This document shows positions 1-7,634 of a stretch of 37,560 nucleotides of DNA, in pieces. Location: positions 1 to 37,560 of the forward strand of contig CAJFPC010000035.1 in the NCBI GenBank assembly GCA_904398325.1. The letters run 5' to 3'. Each line of letters starts with the position of its first letter. The first letter of the stretch is position 1. Position numbers and translations under genes: made by a program. A model generated the notes under the pieces. That model saw only the letters and a list, made by a program, of their open reading frames with translations. It was not told where the DNA came from and made no database searches. Origin of the DNA: Candidatus Neoruminococcus faecicola (lineage in GTDB: Bacteria; Bacillota; Clostridia; Oscillospirales; Ruminococcaceae).

Positions 1-959
1 CTGGGGCGGAAGATCTCATAATCCTCCTCTTCCTTGCGCAGGCTGTCCCACAGCGACAGGAACATCACCGTCAGGTTCCAGACCGCCTCGCCCTTGAGCA
101 GCACGGCGGTATCCTTCCAATGGCCATGTTTGGGATATTCGTTGATATATTCATCCGCCAGGTTGATGCCGCCGGTGAAGCCGGTATGCCCGTCGATCAC
201 CACGATTTTGCGGTGGTCACGGTTGTTCATGCGGATGGAAAGCAGCGGCACCAGCGGGTTGAAAACGCAGCAGCGGATGCCCAAAGATTCCAGATATTTA
301 TCATACCGGTGAGGCAGCGTCAGGATGCAGCCCATGTCGTCATAAATGACCCGCACCTGCACCCCCTGCTGCACCTTGCGCACCAGGATATCCAGGACGG
401 AATTCCACATCTTGCCTTCCTGCAGGATGAAATATTCCAAGAAAATATAGTGCTCCGCCTTTTCCAGCTCCTCCAGGAGCCGCTGGAATTTCACCTCGCC
501 GCTGGGCAGATATTCGGTATAGGTGTTCTTGCACAGCGGGAAGCCGGAATGCTCCTCCAAATAAACCGCCTGCATCCCTGCCCTGCGGTCGGCGGCCAGC
601 AGCTCCTCCAAGGCCGGATGGCTCTGCGGCATGACGCGGTGCAGCCTCTCCTGCACGCCGGCGATCCGCTTGCCCTCCCGGCGGGACATATGGTCGTTGC
701 CGAACATGAGATAAAACAGCCCGCCGAATACCGGGAACAGCAGCACCACAATGATCCAGGCAATTTTGAAGCTGGGGTTGCTCCGGTTGTTAACCAGCAG
801 GACCACCACCAGCAGGCTGATGACAACATTAAAGATGTAAAAATAAATAAAATGCTCGCTGAAGCGAAAAATCGCAACCGCCAGCACCAGCAGCTGCAGC
901 AGGATTGCCGCCGCCACCAGCACCACCCGCTGTGTCAAAAAACGGATGATCTTCCCCAT
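1..959 (-). CDS. cls: Cardiolipin synthase (PLD superfamily), 5' part only
   Basis: Reading leftward from an ATG preceded by AAGGGGG, 319 residues are visible before the window edge; the family is usually near 480-510 residues, so the C-terminal third is outside. Three hydrophobic segments (about 12-30, 38-56, 67-86) form the membrane-anchored N-terminus typical of bacterial Cls. The first phospholipase D motif is intact, HRKIVVID with H249, K251 and D256, followed by GHTGFTGG. The second HKD motif would lie beyond the edge. The enzyme condenses phosphatidylglycerol to cardiolipin at the membrane. It is alone behind its own promoter and divergent from the trkA pair. The family call is secure; the exact donor cannot be read from sequence. 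Confidence 0.93.
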   Translation of the reverse strand, partial: MGKIIRFLTQRVVLVAAAILLQLLVLAVAIFRFSEHFIYFYIFNVVISLLVVVLLVNNRSNPSFKIAWIIVVLLFPVFGGLFYLMFGNDHMSRREGKRIAGVQERLHRVMPQSHPALEELLAADRRAGMQAVYLEEHSGFPLCKNTYTEYLPSGEVKFQRLLEELEKAEHYIFLEYFILQEGKMWNSVLDILVRKVQQGVQVRVIYDDMGCILTLPHRYDKYLESLGIRCCVFNPLVPLLSIRMNNRDHRKIVVIDGHTGFTGGINLADEYINEYPKHGHWKDTAVLLKGEAVWNLTVMFLSLWDSLRKEEEDYEIFRP

Positions 960-994
960 AATATGCCCCCTTTTCAGCAATATGCTCCTTTTCT

Positions 995-1022
995 ACTATA
1001 CCATGCCGATTGAAAATGTCAA
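995..1022 (-). promoter_or_regulatory. Promoter of cls
   Basis: On the minus strand TTGACA is followed after 16 bases by TATAGT, which carries an extended TGG in front of it. It lies 36 bases upstream of the cls start codon. The stretch between this and the trkA promoter (1023-1179) is GC-rich and I see no gene or convincing RNA in it. Confidence 0.75.
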
Positions 1023-1179
1023 CTTCTGTCGGGGGAAGGGAAGGCCCTGCGTCTGCCCTGGGGGATTCCTGCGGCTCCGCGAGCGAGGCGTTTTTCCCCT
1101 TCTCCGGCCGGGGCAGCAGGCAGAGGGGCGGCCCCGTTCTCCCATGGTGCGAATCGCTCCCTCCGTCCAGGATTTCAAA

Positions 1180-1208
1180 TTGACAAATATCCCGGAATGA
1201 CTTAAGAT
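1180..1208 (+). promoter_or_regulatory. Promoter of the trkA operon
   Basis: TTGACA, 17 bases, then TAAGAT (4 of 6 to consensus), about 50 bases ahead of the first TrkA start codon. It would drive the two trkA genes and the following C_GCAxxG_C_C gene. Confidence 0.6.
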
Positions 1209-1257
1209 ACTATCAGGTATTTCCCACCCTTTTATTTTAACGAGAAAGGAAGTCAGT

Positions 1258-1881
1258 ATGAATATCCTAATCGTCGGCTGCGGCAAGGTCGGCTCCCGAA
1301 TCGCCAGCGCCTTGTGCCGCATCGGCCACGATGTCTCCATCATCGACACGGATCAGAACGCCTTCCACAACCTGGATGACGACTTCAGCGGCCTGACCAT
1401 CACCGGGCTTGGCATTGACCAGGATATCCTCAAAAGCGCCGGCATCGAGGGCTGCGACATTACCCTGGCCCTGTCGGAAAACGACAACCAGAATATCATG
1501 GTCTGCCAGATCGCCAAGGAAATCTTCCAGGTGCCCAAGGTGCTGGCCCGCGTCTACGACCCCAGGCGGGAGGCGGTGTTCTCCCACTTCGGCATCAACA
1601 CCATCTGCCCAACCAACCTGACGGTGGAATCCATCCACCGGGTGCTGGAAAACCGCAGCGAAGACCCGGAGCTGATCTTCGATTCCACCACGGTGGCGTT
1701 CCGCACCGAGCCGCTGCACCGCAACTATCCCAAAATCAAGATCAAGGAATTCCAGGTGAACCCCAACGAGAAGGTCTTCGGCATCCTGCACAGCAACGGC
1801 CGGCTGGATTTCACCGACAACAGCGACTCGGTCACCCTCAAAAAAAGTGACCGTCTTGTGCTGGTGCGCAAAATCGACTAA
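1258..1881 (+). CDS. TrkA-family RCK protein (K+ uptake regulatory subunit), first of a pair
   Basis: A 207-residue protein with an N-terminal Rossmann fold (GCGKVGSRIA, then acidic SIIDTD at the end of strand 2) that binds NAD(H) or an adenine nucleotide, and a C-terminal RCK_C-like part from about residue 130. In the family such cytoplasmic subunits gate TrkH/KtrB-type potassium channels. Classical TrkA carries two such units in one chain; here each is a separate gene, and the second follows 24 bases later. No TrkH/KtrB membrane partner is in the window, so the channel must be encoded elsewhere. Start is supported by AAAGGAAG at a normal distance. Confidence 0.9.
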   Translation: MNILIVGCGKVGSRIASALCRIGHDVSIIDTDQNAFHNLDDDFSGLTITGLGIDQDILKSAGIEGCDITLALSENDNQNIMVCQIAKEIFQVPKVLARVYDPRREAVFSHFGINTICPTNLTVESIHRVLENRSEDPELIFDSTTVAFRTEPLHRNYPKIKIKEFQVNPNEKVFGILHSNGRLDFTDNSDSVTLKKSDRLVLVRKID

Positions 1882-1905
1882 GCGGGAAAGGAGCCTGATT
1901 CCATT

Positions 1906-2565
1906 ATGAAAATCGTCATCGTCGGCGGCGGCAAGGTAGGCTTTTATCTCGCCAAGACCCTCCTGGAAAACGGCCACGACCCGTTTATCATCGAGGTGGA
2001 CCGCGACCGCTGCGCCATGATTTCCAACCAATTGGACATTCCCGTATTCTGCGGGGACGGCAGCTCGGTGGATCTTTTGCAGAACAGCCTGTTTGACGAC
2101 ATCAGCGCCTTTGCCGCTGTCACCGGCCTGGATGAGGTAAACCTGGTGGCCTGCCAGCTGGGCAAAAAGCTCTTCCGCAGCTGCAAAACCGTCGCCCGGG
2201 TCAACGACCCGAAAAACGTCTCGGTGATGTACAAGCTGGGGGTAGATATCCCCATTTCCACCACCGACAACATCAGCCGCCTGTTGGAGCGGGAGATCGA
2301 CTCCAGCCGCGTCAAGCACCTGATGAGCCTGGGCCGGGGGGAAGCCTCCATCAACCAGCTGGTGATCCCCGACACCTACCAATGGGGCAGCGTGCCCATC
2401 CAGGAGCTGGGCCTGCCTGAAGAAGCCATTATCGTCTCGGTGACCCGGCAGGGGGAATTTTTCATTCCAAACGGCAACACCCGCCTGCACCGGCAGGATG
2501 AGATCATCCTTATTTCGCGGGATTCCGCCGTGCATCAGATCTGCACTATTTTTGGCTTGGTCTAA
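1906..2565 (+). CDS. TrkA-family RCK protein, second of a pair
   Basis: A 219-residue paralogue of the preceding gene: nucleotide-binding loop GGGKVGFYLA, acidic FIIEVD, then an RCK_C-like C-terminal half from about residue 135 onward (TYQWGSVPIQELGLP is typical of its opening). The two proteins probably assemble together on one channel, replacing the duplicated halves of a long TrkA; this is inference from gene order and family. An AAAGGAG ribosome site sits in the short gap after the first gene. It is followed after 30 bases by the C_GCAxxG_C_C gene, apparently in the same transcript. Confidence 0.9.
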   Translation: MKIVIVGGGKVGFYLAKTLLENGHDPFIIEVDRDRCAMISNQLDIPVFCGDGSSVDLLQNSLFDDISAFAAVTGLDEVNLVACQLGKKLFRSCKTVARVNDPKNVSVMYKLGVDIPISTTDNISRLLEREIDSSRVKHLMSLGRGEASINQLVIPDTYQWGSVPIQELGLPEEAIIVSVTRQGEFFIPNGNTRLHRQDEIILISRDSAVHQICTIFGLV

Positions 2566-2595
2566 GCCTTGCAATCACAGAAAGGGGTAAACAAC

Positions 2596-2985
2596 ATGAT
2601 CGAAGAGAGAGCCTATGAGTATTTTATCAACCAGGGGAAAAACTGCGCCGAATCGGTGATTCTGGCGGCCAATGACGAATACGGCCTGAAGCTGGATGAA
2701 ACCGCCATCAAGGCCATCGGTGCCTTTGGCGGCGGCATCAAATGCGGCAGCCTGTGCGGCGCGCTGGCCGGCGGCGCCGGCGCCATCGGCGCCAAATTCA
2801 TCGAGACGGACGCCCACCACTGCCCCGCCCTGGATGAGAAGCTGCCCGCCTTTATCGCGGCCTGCACCGAGAAATTCGGCAGCCAGCGCTGCGACGAGAT
2901 CAAACCCAAATTCTTTAAGGAGGACGTCCGCTGCCTGGATGTAGTGCAGGGCGCCTGCAAGATCCTGGAAGATTATATGAAATAA
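2596..2985 (+). CDS. C_GCAxxG_C_C family protein
   Basis: A 129-residue soluble protein with the family signature CGSLCGALAGGAGAIG (about residues 52-67) plus further conserved cysteines, including C17, C81, C94, C102, C116 and C125, that probably bind a redox cofactor or metal. Members are common in anaerobes and lack an assigned reaction. The ATG chosen has AGAAAGGGG 8 bases upstream; an earlier in-frame ATG at 2569 has no ribosome site and overlaps the trkA end too closely. Last gene of the trkA operon, directly before a strong terminator. Confidence 0.85.
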   Translation: MIEERAYEYFINQGKNCAESVILAANDEYGLKLDETAIKAIGAFGGGIKCGSLCGALAGGAGAIGAKFIETDAHHCPALDEKLPAFIAACTEKFGSQRCDEIKPKFFKEDVRCLDVVQGACKILEDYMK

Positions 2986-2994
2986 GCGCTTTGA

Positions 2995-3029
2995 AGAAAA
3001 GCCCGGCTAAATGCCGGGCTTTTCTTTTT
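2995..3029. terminator. Bidirectional terminator between converging operons
   Basis: A perfect 13-bp stem (AGAAAAGCCCGGC with its complement), loop TAAAT, and a T-run on both strands. It ends the trkA operon from the left and the DUF1653 operon from the right. Confidence 0.9.
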
Positions 3030-3032
3030 ATT

Positions 3033-3305
3033 TCAGGCTTGGGCCTCTGCCCGGGGGGAATCCGGCTGCTCCCCGTCCTCCTCCCAGGGGCCCAGATATT
3101 CAAACCGGGGGCGCAAAACGCCGTCCCGCTCCAGCAGCTCCTGCCACATGGCGGCGGGGCGCACCCAGAGACCGCGCTCGCCGTAGAGCGCCTGATAAAC
3201 CACCATCTGCTCCCCCGTTTCCGAATGGGTCGCCAGGGCGATCAGGCGGTACTGCCCGCCCTTAAAATGCCGGTAACGCCCCGGCTGCAGGCCCGGATTT
3301 CCCAT
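3033..3305 (-). CDS. DUF1653 domain protein
   Basis: A 90-residue protein with the recognisable DUF1653 pattern: GRYRHFKGGQYRLIALATHS, ETGEQMVVYQALYG and GLWVRPAAMW. The family is small, soluble and functionally uncharacterised. The chosen ATG follows GAGGGGAAG; an upstream in-frame ATG at 3353 would overlap the preceding gene by 25 bases and lengthen the protein beyond the domain. The C-terminal tail (EEDGEQPDSPRAEAQA) is low-complexity. Last gene of the sirtuin/ArsC-like operon. Confidence 0.85.
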   Translation of the reverse strand: MGNPGLQPGRYRHFKGGQYRLIALATHSETGEQMVVYQALYGERGLWVRPAAMWQELLERDGVLRPRFEYLGPWEEDGEQPDSPRAEAQA

Positions 3306-3328
3306 TTTCCAATCTTCCCCTCTCCATC

Positions 3329-3676
3329 TCAAAAATTTTCCCAGGTGCGCCAAATCTCCGGCTGGTAACCCACAGTCACCAGGCGGCCCAGCCGCACAAT
3401 GGGGGTACGGAACAGCAGCGGGTGCTCCAGCAGCTTTTCCTCCACTGCGGATTCTTCCGAAAGATAAGCGAGATAAAGCGTCTCATAGAGCTTGCTTTTC
3501 TCATCGATCAGCGCCCACATCCCCCCTGCCGCCTGCCGGATGGCCTCATACTCCCGGCGGCTGAGGGCCCGGCGGGAAAGATCGCACAGCTGATAGGGGA
3601 TGCGCCTCTCCTTAAAATACCGCTCCGCCTTGCGGCTTTCCTGGCATTTGGGCTTGGTGAAAATCTGCAGGCTCAT
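3329..3676 (-). CDS. ArsC/Spx-family thioredoxin-fold protein
   Basis: A 115-residue protein of the ArsC/Spx/MgsR group. The N-terminal strand-loop TKPKCQESRKAE holds one cysteine (C11) where Spx proteins carry CxxC and ArsC one catalytic cysteine, and the C-terminal RTPIVRLGRLVTVGYQPEIW matches the family's RPI/RTP segment. It could be a reductase or a regulator; the missing second cysteine argues against a CxxC disulfide switch. It overlaps the sirtuin stop by 4 bases, so the two are translationally coupled. No ars genes are near, so a role in arsenate resistance is not supported. Confidence 0.8.
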   Translation of the reverse strand: MSLQIFTKPKCQESRKAERYFKERRIPYQLCDLSRRALSRREYEAIRQAAGGMWALIDEKSKLYETLYLAYLSEESAVEEKLLEHPLLFRTPIVRLGRLVTVGYQPEIWRTWENF

Positions 3677-4407
3677 GCCCGGCCCTCCCCTACCTGGATC
3701 TGCCCCAGCACCTGCCCGATGCTGCCCTGGATCACCAGGTCCGCCCGACGGTCCAGCGGGGTGGCGGTGCGGTTGATGACCACCACATGCCTGCCCTGGA
3801 AGTAATCCACCAGCCCCGCTGCCGGATACACCGCCAGGCTGGTCCCCCCGACAATCAAAAGATCCGCCGCGGCAATCTGGCGCACCGCCTCCTGCAGGGT
3901 GCGGCTGTCCAGGCTTTCCTCATAGAGCACCACGTCGGGCTTGATGATGCCGCCGCAGCTGCAGCGGGGGATACCCTCGCTTTCCAGGATGGTTTCCACC
4001 CCATAGCTTTTCAGGCATTTCTGGCAATAGTTGCGCAGCACCGAGCCGTGCAGCTCCAGCACCTTTTTGCTGCCCGCCTTCTGGTGCAGGCCGTCGATAT
4101 TCTGGGTGATGACCGCCGTCAGCCTGCCCGCCGCCTCCAGCTCAGCCAGCTTTCGATGGGCCGGGTTGGGCTGGGCGGAGGGCATCAGCATCTTTTCCCG
4201 GTAAAAGCGGTAAAATTCCGCCGGGTTTTCCACAAAAAAGTGGTGGCTGACGATCTCCTCCGGCGGGTAGGCGTACTGCTGCCGGTAAAGCCCATCCTGG
4301 CTGCGGAAATCCGGCAGGCCGGATTCGGTGCTGCACCCGGCGCCGGTAAACGCCACAATGCGGCTGCTCTCCTCCACCCACCGCTGCAGCGTGGTGATTT
4401 CCTCCAT
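3673..4407 (-). CDS. cobB: NAD-dependent protein deacylase (sirtuin, SIR2/CobB type)
   Basis: A 244-residue sirtuin with every core motif: [15 protein letters not shown] (NAD binding, residues about 21-35), TQNIDGLHQ (about 101-109), catalytic histidine in LELHGS, and a zinc site NYCQKC...PRCSCGG with four cysteines. Sirtuins remove acetyl or other acyl groups from lysines, consuming NAD. The start has AGGAGGGA 8 bases upstream. First gene of a three-gene leftward operon with the ArsC-like and DUF1653 genes. A minus-strand extended -10 (TGCTACAAT, with the hexamer at 4446-4451) lies just upstream. Substrate preference (acetyl versus succinyl) cannot be settled. Confidence 0.95.
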   Translation of the reverse strand: MEEITTLQRWVEESSRIVAFTGAGCSTESGLPDFRSQDGLYRQQYAYPPEEIVSHHFFVENPAEFYRFYREKMLMPSAQPNPAHRKLAELEAAGRLTAVITQNIDGLHQKAGSKKVLELHGSVLRNYCQKCLKSYGVETILESEGIPRCSCGGIIKPDVVLYEESLDSRTLQEAVRQIAAADLLIVGGTSLAVYPAAGLVDYFQGRHVVVINRTATPLDRRADLVIQGSIGQVLGQIQVGEGRA

Positions 4408-4464
4408 GGCAAAATCCCTCCTGACATCTCGTGAATTCTGTTTTTATTGTAGCATATCCCCGCC

Positions 4465-4495
4465 AAAAGAAAAAGGGCCGCCGCAGCAGCCCTTT
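4465..4495 (-). terminator. Terminator of the sortase gene
   Basis: Minus-strand stem AAAGGGC/GCCCTTT with a 10-base loop and a following TTTTCTTTT tract. It separates sortase from the sirtuin operon. Confidence 0.8.
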
Positions 4496-4506
4496 GATGC
4501 AGATGG

Positions 4507-5373
4507 TCAGGAAAAAACCGGTTTGGTCCCGCCATAGGTCTCATACCAGATGGTGGGCATCAGCGGATCGGGGTTTTTCACCGCCTGGGAGGAATCCACC
4601 TCAGCGGATTCCCCCGGGCGCAGCGCCCGGGCCACCACCACAAAGCGGGCGTCGGTGAACTCGTAGGAGCAGGTGGAAAGGGTCAGCAGCTCGTCGCCGG
4701 GCTGCACATCCACCCCCGTCTGGATCAGGGTGCGGCGCTCCACCTGGGTGAGGAAATCCACCGCATCCGCCTCGGAATTAAAATTATGCCGGTTGTGATA
4801 GTCGAACACATCCACCGACTCGTTGTCATCCATTAAGAACATGGCGACGATCTTATAAGTGCCGTCGCCGTACAGGGTATCAAACTGAAGCACCGGATGC
4901 TGCTGGTAAAACTCCAGATTCTTATAATCCATCAGCGCGCCGAACATCTGGGGATTGTTCAGGTTGTGGCCATAGATGATGGTATTCCCCTTGGTGTCGG
5001 CCAGGTCGTCCCGACAATCCACAAACAGCGAGCCGTAGGGGCTCGATTCCCCCAAAAAGTCATAATGCAGGTAGTGGTCGTTGTCCTCCGTCTGCGCCAC
5101 CGGGTAATCCACCGTGGTGCCGGGGATGGTCAGCCAGCCCACTGTGTCGGGATTCTGCTCCAGCAGCGAGGCAAACTTGCCCTCGTTGGGCAGCGAGGAG
5201 GAGCTGCTGCTTTCCGATTGGCCGGGACGCGCAAGATTGTCATAGCGCTGTTCGTTCCGATAGCCCTGATAGGCCTTGTAGCCCAGATAGCCGACACTGA
5301 CCGCGAACAGCACCAGGCACACCGCCAGCAGAAAAAGCCTCACCGGCGAATGCCTGCCCTTAGACTGCTTCAC
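4507..5373 (-). CDS. srtB: Class B sortase
   Basis: A 288-residue membrane-anchored cysteine transpeptidase. A short basic start (KQSKGRHSPVR) leads into one transmembrane helix (about 12-32); after a Ser-rich linker the sortase barrel begins near residue 60. The catalytic histidine is in NTIIYGHNLNN, the catalytic cysteine in LLTLSTCSYEF, and the arginine in DARFVVVARAL, all in family order. Class B enzymes usually attach haem-uptake proteins or pilus parts to peptidoglycan. No substrate with a sorting signal is visible in this window. The start is GTG with AAAGGAGG upstream, and the gene stands alone behind a consensus promoter. Confidence 0.93.
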   Translation of the reverse strand: MKQSKGRHSPVRLFLLAVCLVLFAVSVGYLGYKAYQGYRNEQRYDNLARPGQSESSSSSSLPNEGKFASLLEQNPDTVGWLTIPGTTVDYPVAQTEDNDHYLHYDFLGESSPYGSLFVDCRDDLADTKGNTIIYGHNLNNPQMFGALMDYKNLEFYQQHPVLQFDTLYGDGTYKIVAMFLMDDNESVDVFDYHNRHNFNSEADAVDFLTQVERRTLIQTGVDVQPGDELLTLSTCSYEFTDARFVVVARALRPGESAEVDSSQAVKNPDPLMPTIWYETYGGTKPVFS

Positions 5374-5411
5374 AGCAGATTCCTCCTTTCTTTGGGTGAT
5401 ACGGCTGTTTA

Positions 5412-5440
5412 ATTATAGCCGCTCGCACTTTCCCTGACAA
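5412..5440 (-). promoter_or_regulatory. Consensus promoter of the sortase gene
   Basis: Minus-strand TTGTCA (5 of 6), 17-base spacer, TATAAT (6 of 6), with the start codon about 39 bases downstream of the -10. The -35 sits in the loop of a small inverted repeat (ACTTTCC...GGAAAGT, 5427-5447), which could be an operator. Confidence 0.85.
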
Positions 5441-5462
5441 GGAAAGTAAAGGGATTGTCAAA

Positions 5463-6248
5463 TTATTGTAACCGCTCGGTTACCCGGGCCAGATGGTCCA
5501 AATAGATGCGGCGCACCGCCGGCAGCTCCCCCAGCCCCTGCAGCACGCTGCGCACCTGCCAGCCGTCCGCTGTCAGGACGCTCTGCCAGCTGTCCTCTTC
5601 GGGACCGGCCATATCGTTGACCGCATGGTCGCCCGCCACCACCATCAGCGGCATCAGCCAGACGGTGCGGGGGCGAAACTCCTGCATCCGCCGGCGGATG
5701 GCCTCCAGATCCGGGTAGCCCTCCACCGTGCCCACAAAAATATTCCGGTGGCCGCTGTCCTTAAAGGCGTAGTCCAGCGTGCCGTAGGCGGCATTGGCAA
5801 AATGGCTGCTGCCGTGGCCCATAAGCACCAGCGCATCTTCCCCGCCCAGGCCGGGCACTTCCACATCAATGGCCTGGATGAGCCGGTGATAATCCTCCAG
5901 CTCGGTGAGCAGCGGCGTGCCGATGCCGAACCGTTCAAAGCGCGTCTGGAAGGGCGCGGCCTCCCGGCAAAAGAGGTCGTATTCCTCCCCGTTCATCACA
6001 TGGGTGGGCTGGCAGGCCACCCGGGTGAAGCCCTGTGCCGCCAGCTTTTCCAGCGCCTGGGGCACCGTATCCACCTGGATGCCTTCCCCGGCCAGGCTGC
6101 GGATAATCATCCTGCTGGTGAAGGCCCGCCGCACCTCCCAGCCGGGATAAGCCCGGCGGAATTCCTCTTCGATGGCGCCGATGGTTTTCTCTCTGGTATC
6201 GGCGTGGCTGGTGCCGAAGCTGACTGTTAAAATGGCGTTTTTCCCCAT
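5463..6248 (-). CDS. cbiK: Sirohydrochlorin cobaltochelatase, anaerobic type
   Basis: A 261-residue CbiK. The start (ILTVSFGTSHADTREKTIGA) is diagnostic, followed by PTHVMNGEEYD, LVLMGHGSSHFAN and MVVAGDHAVNDMAG, which supply the histidines and acid used to bind Co2+ and insert it into sirohydrochlorin (family knowledge). It is the ATP-independent chelatase of the oxygen-independent cobalamin route. No signal peptide, so cytoplasmic rather than the periplasmic CbiK-P form. No other cobalamin gene is present here, making it an orphan. Start ATG has GGAGGGC upstream and a minus-strand TATAAT at 6285-6290. Confidence 0.93.
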   Translation of the reverse strand: MGKNAILTVSFGTSHADTREKTIGAIEEEFRRAYPGWEVRRAFTSRMIIRSLAGEGIQVDTVPQALEKLAAQGFTRVACQPTHVMNGEEYDLFCREAAPFQTRFERFGIGTPLLTELEDYHRLIQAIDVEVPGLGGEDALVLMGHGSSHFANAAYGTLDYAFKDSGHRNIFVGTVEGYPDLEAIRRRMQEFRPRTVWLMPLMVVAGDHAVNDMAGPEEDSWQSVLTADGWQVRSVLQGLGELPAVRRIYLDHLARVTERLQ

Positions 6249-6284
6249 GGGATGCCCTCCTCTTCCTTTGTTCTGACGGGTTTC

Positions 6285-6290
6285 ATTATA
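6285..6290 (-). promoter_or_regulatory. Probable -10 box of cbiK
   Basis: A perfect TATAAT on the minus strand 36 bases upstream of the cbiK start. I find no good -35 at 16-18 bases, so the promoter may need an activator. Confidence 0.45.
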
Positions 6291-6359
6291 CTTTATTTTA
6301 CAGCTGCAGGTGTGAATAAAATATGACGAGAAGGAAAACGCCTTTTATCAATTTCTGGC

Positions 6360-6390
6360 AAAAAAAGAGGCCGGGAAAATCCCGGCCTCT
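6360..6390 (-). terminator. Terminator of hsp20
   Basis: Eleven-bp stem AGAGGCCGGGA/TCCCGGCCTCT followed on the minus strand by seven T residues. It lies 30 bases beyond the hsp20 stop codon. Confidence 0.9.
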
Positions 6391-6420
6391 CTGCAAAAGG
6401 ATGATGAGGCATGCGGCAGA

Positions 6421-6855
6421 TTACCCGATGGCAATCTGCTTGGTTTCAGGCAGCTCGGGCTGGTTTTTCTTCGGAAGGGTCAGCTCCAGCACGCCGTCTT
6501 TATACTGCGCGGAGATCTTCGAGGTATCCACGCCGTCCATCTGGAAGCTCCGGCTGCAGTAGCCGTAGCGGCGCTCCCGGCGCAGGTACTGCTTGTCGTC
6601 CTTGTCGGCGCCGGATTCCTCATTGTGTTCGGCGCTGATGGTCAACGTGTCGCCGTCCAGCTGGACCTTGACCTCCTCTTTGGAAAAACCGGGCAGCTCC
6701 GCCTGCAGCAGATAGTGGTCGCCCTGGTCTACAATGTCGGTATCCATGCCGCCGGCAGAGATGCCGGCAAAGTCTTTCATCATTTCCCGTTCCATCCGGT
6801 CAAAATACCGCATCATATCATTGTTCCTGCGGACAAAGGGCATCAGTTCAAACAT
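6421..6855 (-). CDS. hsp20: Hsp20/alpha-crystallin small heat-shock protein
   Basis: A 144-residue ATP-independent holdase chaperone. The alpha-crystallin domain spans about residues 35-130, with the conserved YLLQAELPGFSKEEVKVQLD, GDTLTISAEH, the RRERRYGYCSRSFQM segment and DGVLELTLPK. The N-terminal arm begins MFELMPFVRRNNDMM, as in clostridial Hsp18. The start has GGAGGA upstream. A perfect CIRCE operator lies about 200 bases upstream, so HrcA control is expected. The intervening leader is long (about 180 bases) and has a GC-rich hairpin at 6904-6920. Confidence 0.95.
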   Translation of the reverse strand: MFELMPFVRRNNDMMRYFDRMEREMMKDFAGISAGGMDTDIVDQGDHYLLQAELPGFSKEEVKVQLDGDTLTISAEHNEESGADKDDKQYLRRERRYGYCSRSFQMDGVDTSKISAQYKDGVLELTLPKKNQPELPETKQIAIG

Positions 6856-7052
6856 AAATCATTCCTCCAAAATCAGTTTATTTTTAAAAAAGCTAGATGA
6901 TCCGGCCGCCCTCTGCGGCCCGCCCGGCGCTCCGGCTAGGCTTTCCGGTTTCCCCGATTCATTTGTATCATCTTCTTTCTTTTTGATTCTGGTATTAGTA
7001 TATCCCCGGAAATCGGATATTGTATGCTTTTTTTATGTCAAAACCGTTAATT

Positions 7053-7079
7053 TTAGCACTCTATCATTAAGAGTGCTAA
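7053..7079. promoter_or_regulatory. CIRCE operator (HrcA site) between hsp20 and desulfoferrodoxin
   Basis: TTAGCACTC, nine bases, GAGTGCTAA: identical to the CIRCE consensus in both arms. HrcA binds this element and represses heat-shock genes. A minus-strand TTGACA (7036-7041) follows it toward hsp20, but I find no convincing -10 at the right distance; an alternative extended -10 (TGCTAAAAT) overlaps the hsp20-side arm. Which start point is used is therefore open. Confidence 0.93.
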
Positions 7080-7133
7080 CAAATTTGGCCCGCCGGAATT
7101 TTACAATTTTTCCATATCTTTTTTGGAGTTCCA

Positions 7134-7142
7134 TGGTATAAT
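7134..7142 (+). promoter_or_regulatory. Extended -10 promoter of desulfoferrodoxin
   Basis: TGGTATAAT, a TG-extended perfect -10, with no good -35. It lies 52 bases before the start codon and 55 bases beyond the CIRCE element. Confidence 0.6.
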
Positions 7143-7193
7143 ATAAGTACTCAAACGGGGGCCTGCGCCTCCAGAAAAAGGAGGAACCGACAA

Positions 7194-7571
7194 ATGAAAG
7201 AGAAATTCTATATCTGCAAGCACTGCGGCAACCTGGTAGGCATGATCCACAATTCCGGCGTACCCATGATCTGCTGCGGCGAGCCCATGACCCCGCTGAC
7301 GCCCAACACCACCGATGCCGCTCAGGAAAAGCACCTGCCCGTCATCAAGGTGGACGGCGACCTGGTCACGGTTACGGTCAGCACGGTGGGCCATCCCATG
7401 ACGGAGGAGCACTCCATCCAGTGGATTTATCTGGAGACGGACTGCGGCGGCCAGCGCCACGCCCTGAAGCCCGGCGACAAGCCGGAGGCCGCCTTTGCCC
7501 TTGGCGGCGCCAAACCAGTAGCGGCCTATGCCTACTGCAACCTGCACGGCCTGTGGAAGACCGAGCTGTAA
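7194..7571 (+). CDS. dfx: Desulfoferrodoxin (superoxide reductase, two-iron type)
   Basis: A 125-residue superoxide reductase that turns superoxide into peroxide without making oxygen, an oxygen defence of anaerobes. The N-terminal desulforedoxin domain has the four-cysteine centre I site (CKHCG and ICCGE, residues about 8-28). The catalytic centre II ligands are all present: histidine in EKHLP, histidines in GHPMTEEHSIQW, and CNLHGLW near the C-terminus. AAAAGGAGGA precedes the start. A terminator follows, then the deoC operon after 63 bases. No rubredoxin or other electron donor is adjacent. Confidence 0.95.
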   Translation: MKEKFYICKHCGNLVGMIHNSGVPMICCGEPMTPLTPNTTDAAQEKHLPVIKVDGDLVTVTVSTVGHPMTEEHSIQWIYLETDCGGQRHALKPGDKPEAAFALGGAKPVAAYAYCNLHGLWKTEL

Positions 7572-7581
7572 GAAAAAACAG

Positions 7582-7611
7582 AAAGCGCCGGGGCCTCTCG
7601 GCGCTTTTTCC
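7582..7611 (+). terminator. Terminator after desulfoferrodoxin
   Basis: Stem AAAGCGCCG/CGGCGCTTT with an 8-base loop and a T-run. No clear separate promoter is visible between here and deoC, so the salvage operon may depend on partial read-through. Confidence 0.8.
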
Positions 7612-7634
7612 TGTTCTGTATCGGGAGGAGCCCT

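Noticed and set aside
120-1013. A 297-codon plus-strand frame
   Set aside because: Antisense to the cardiolipin synthase, which has an intact HKD motif, ribosome site and promoter.
1023-1179. Structured RNA in the GC-rich gap between cls and trkA
   Set aside because: Some short complementary runs exist, but none form a convincing helix or match a known class; random GC pairing is enough to explain them.
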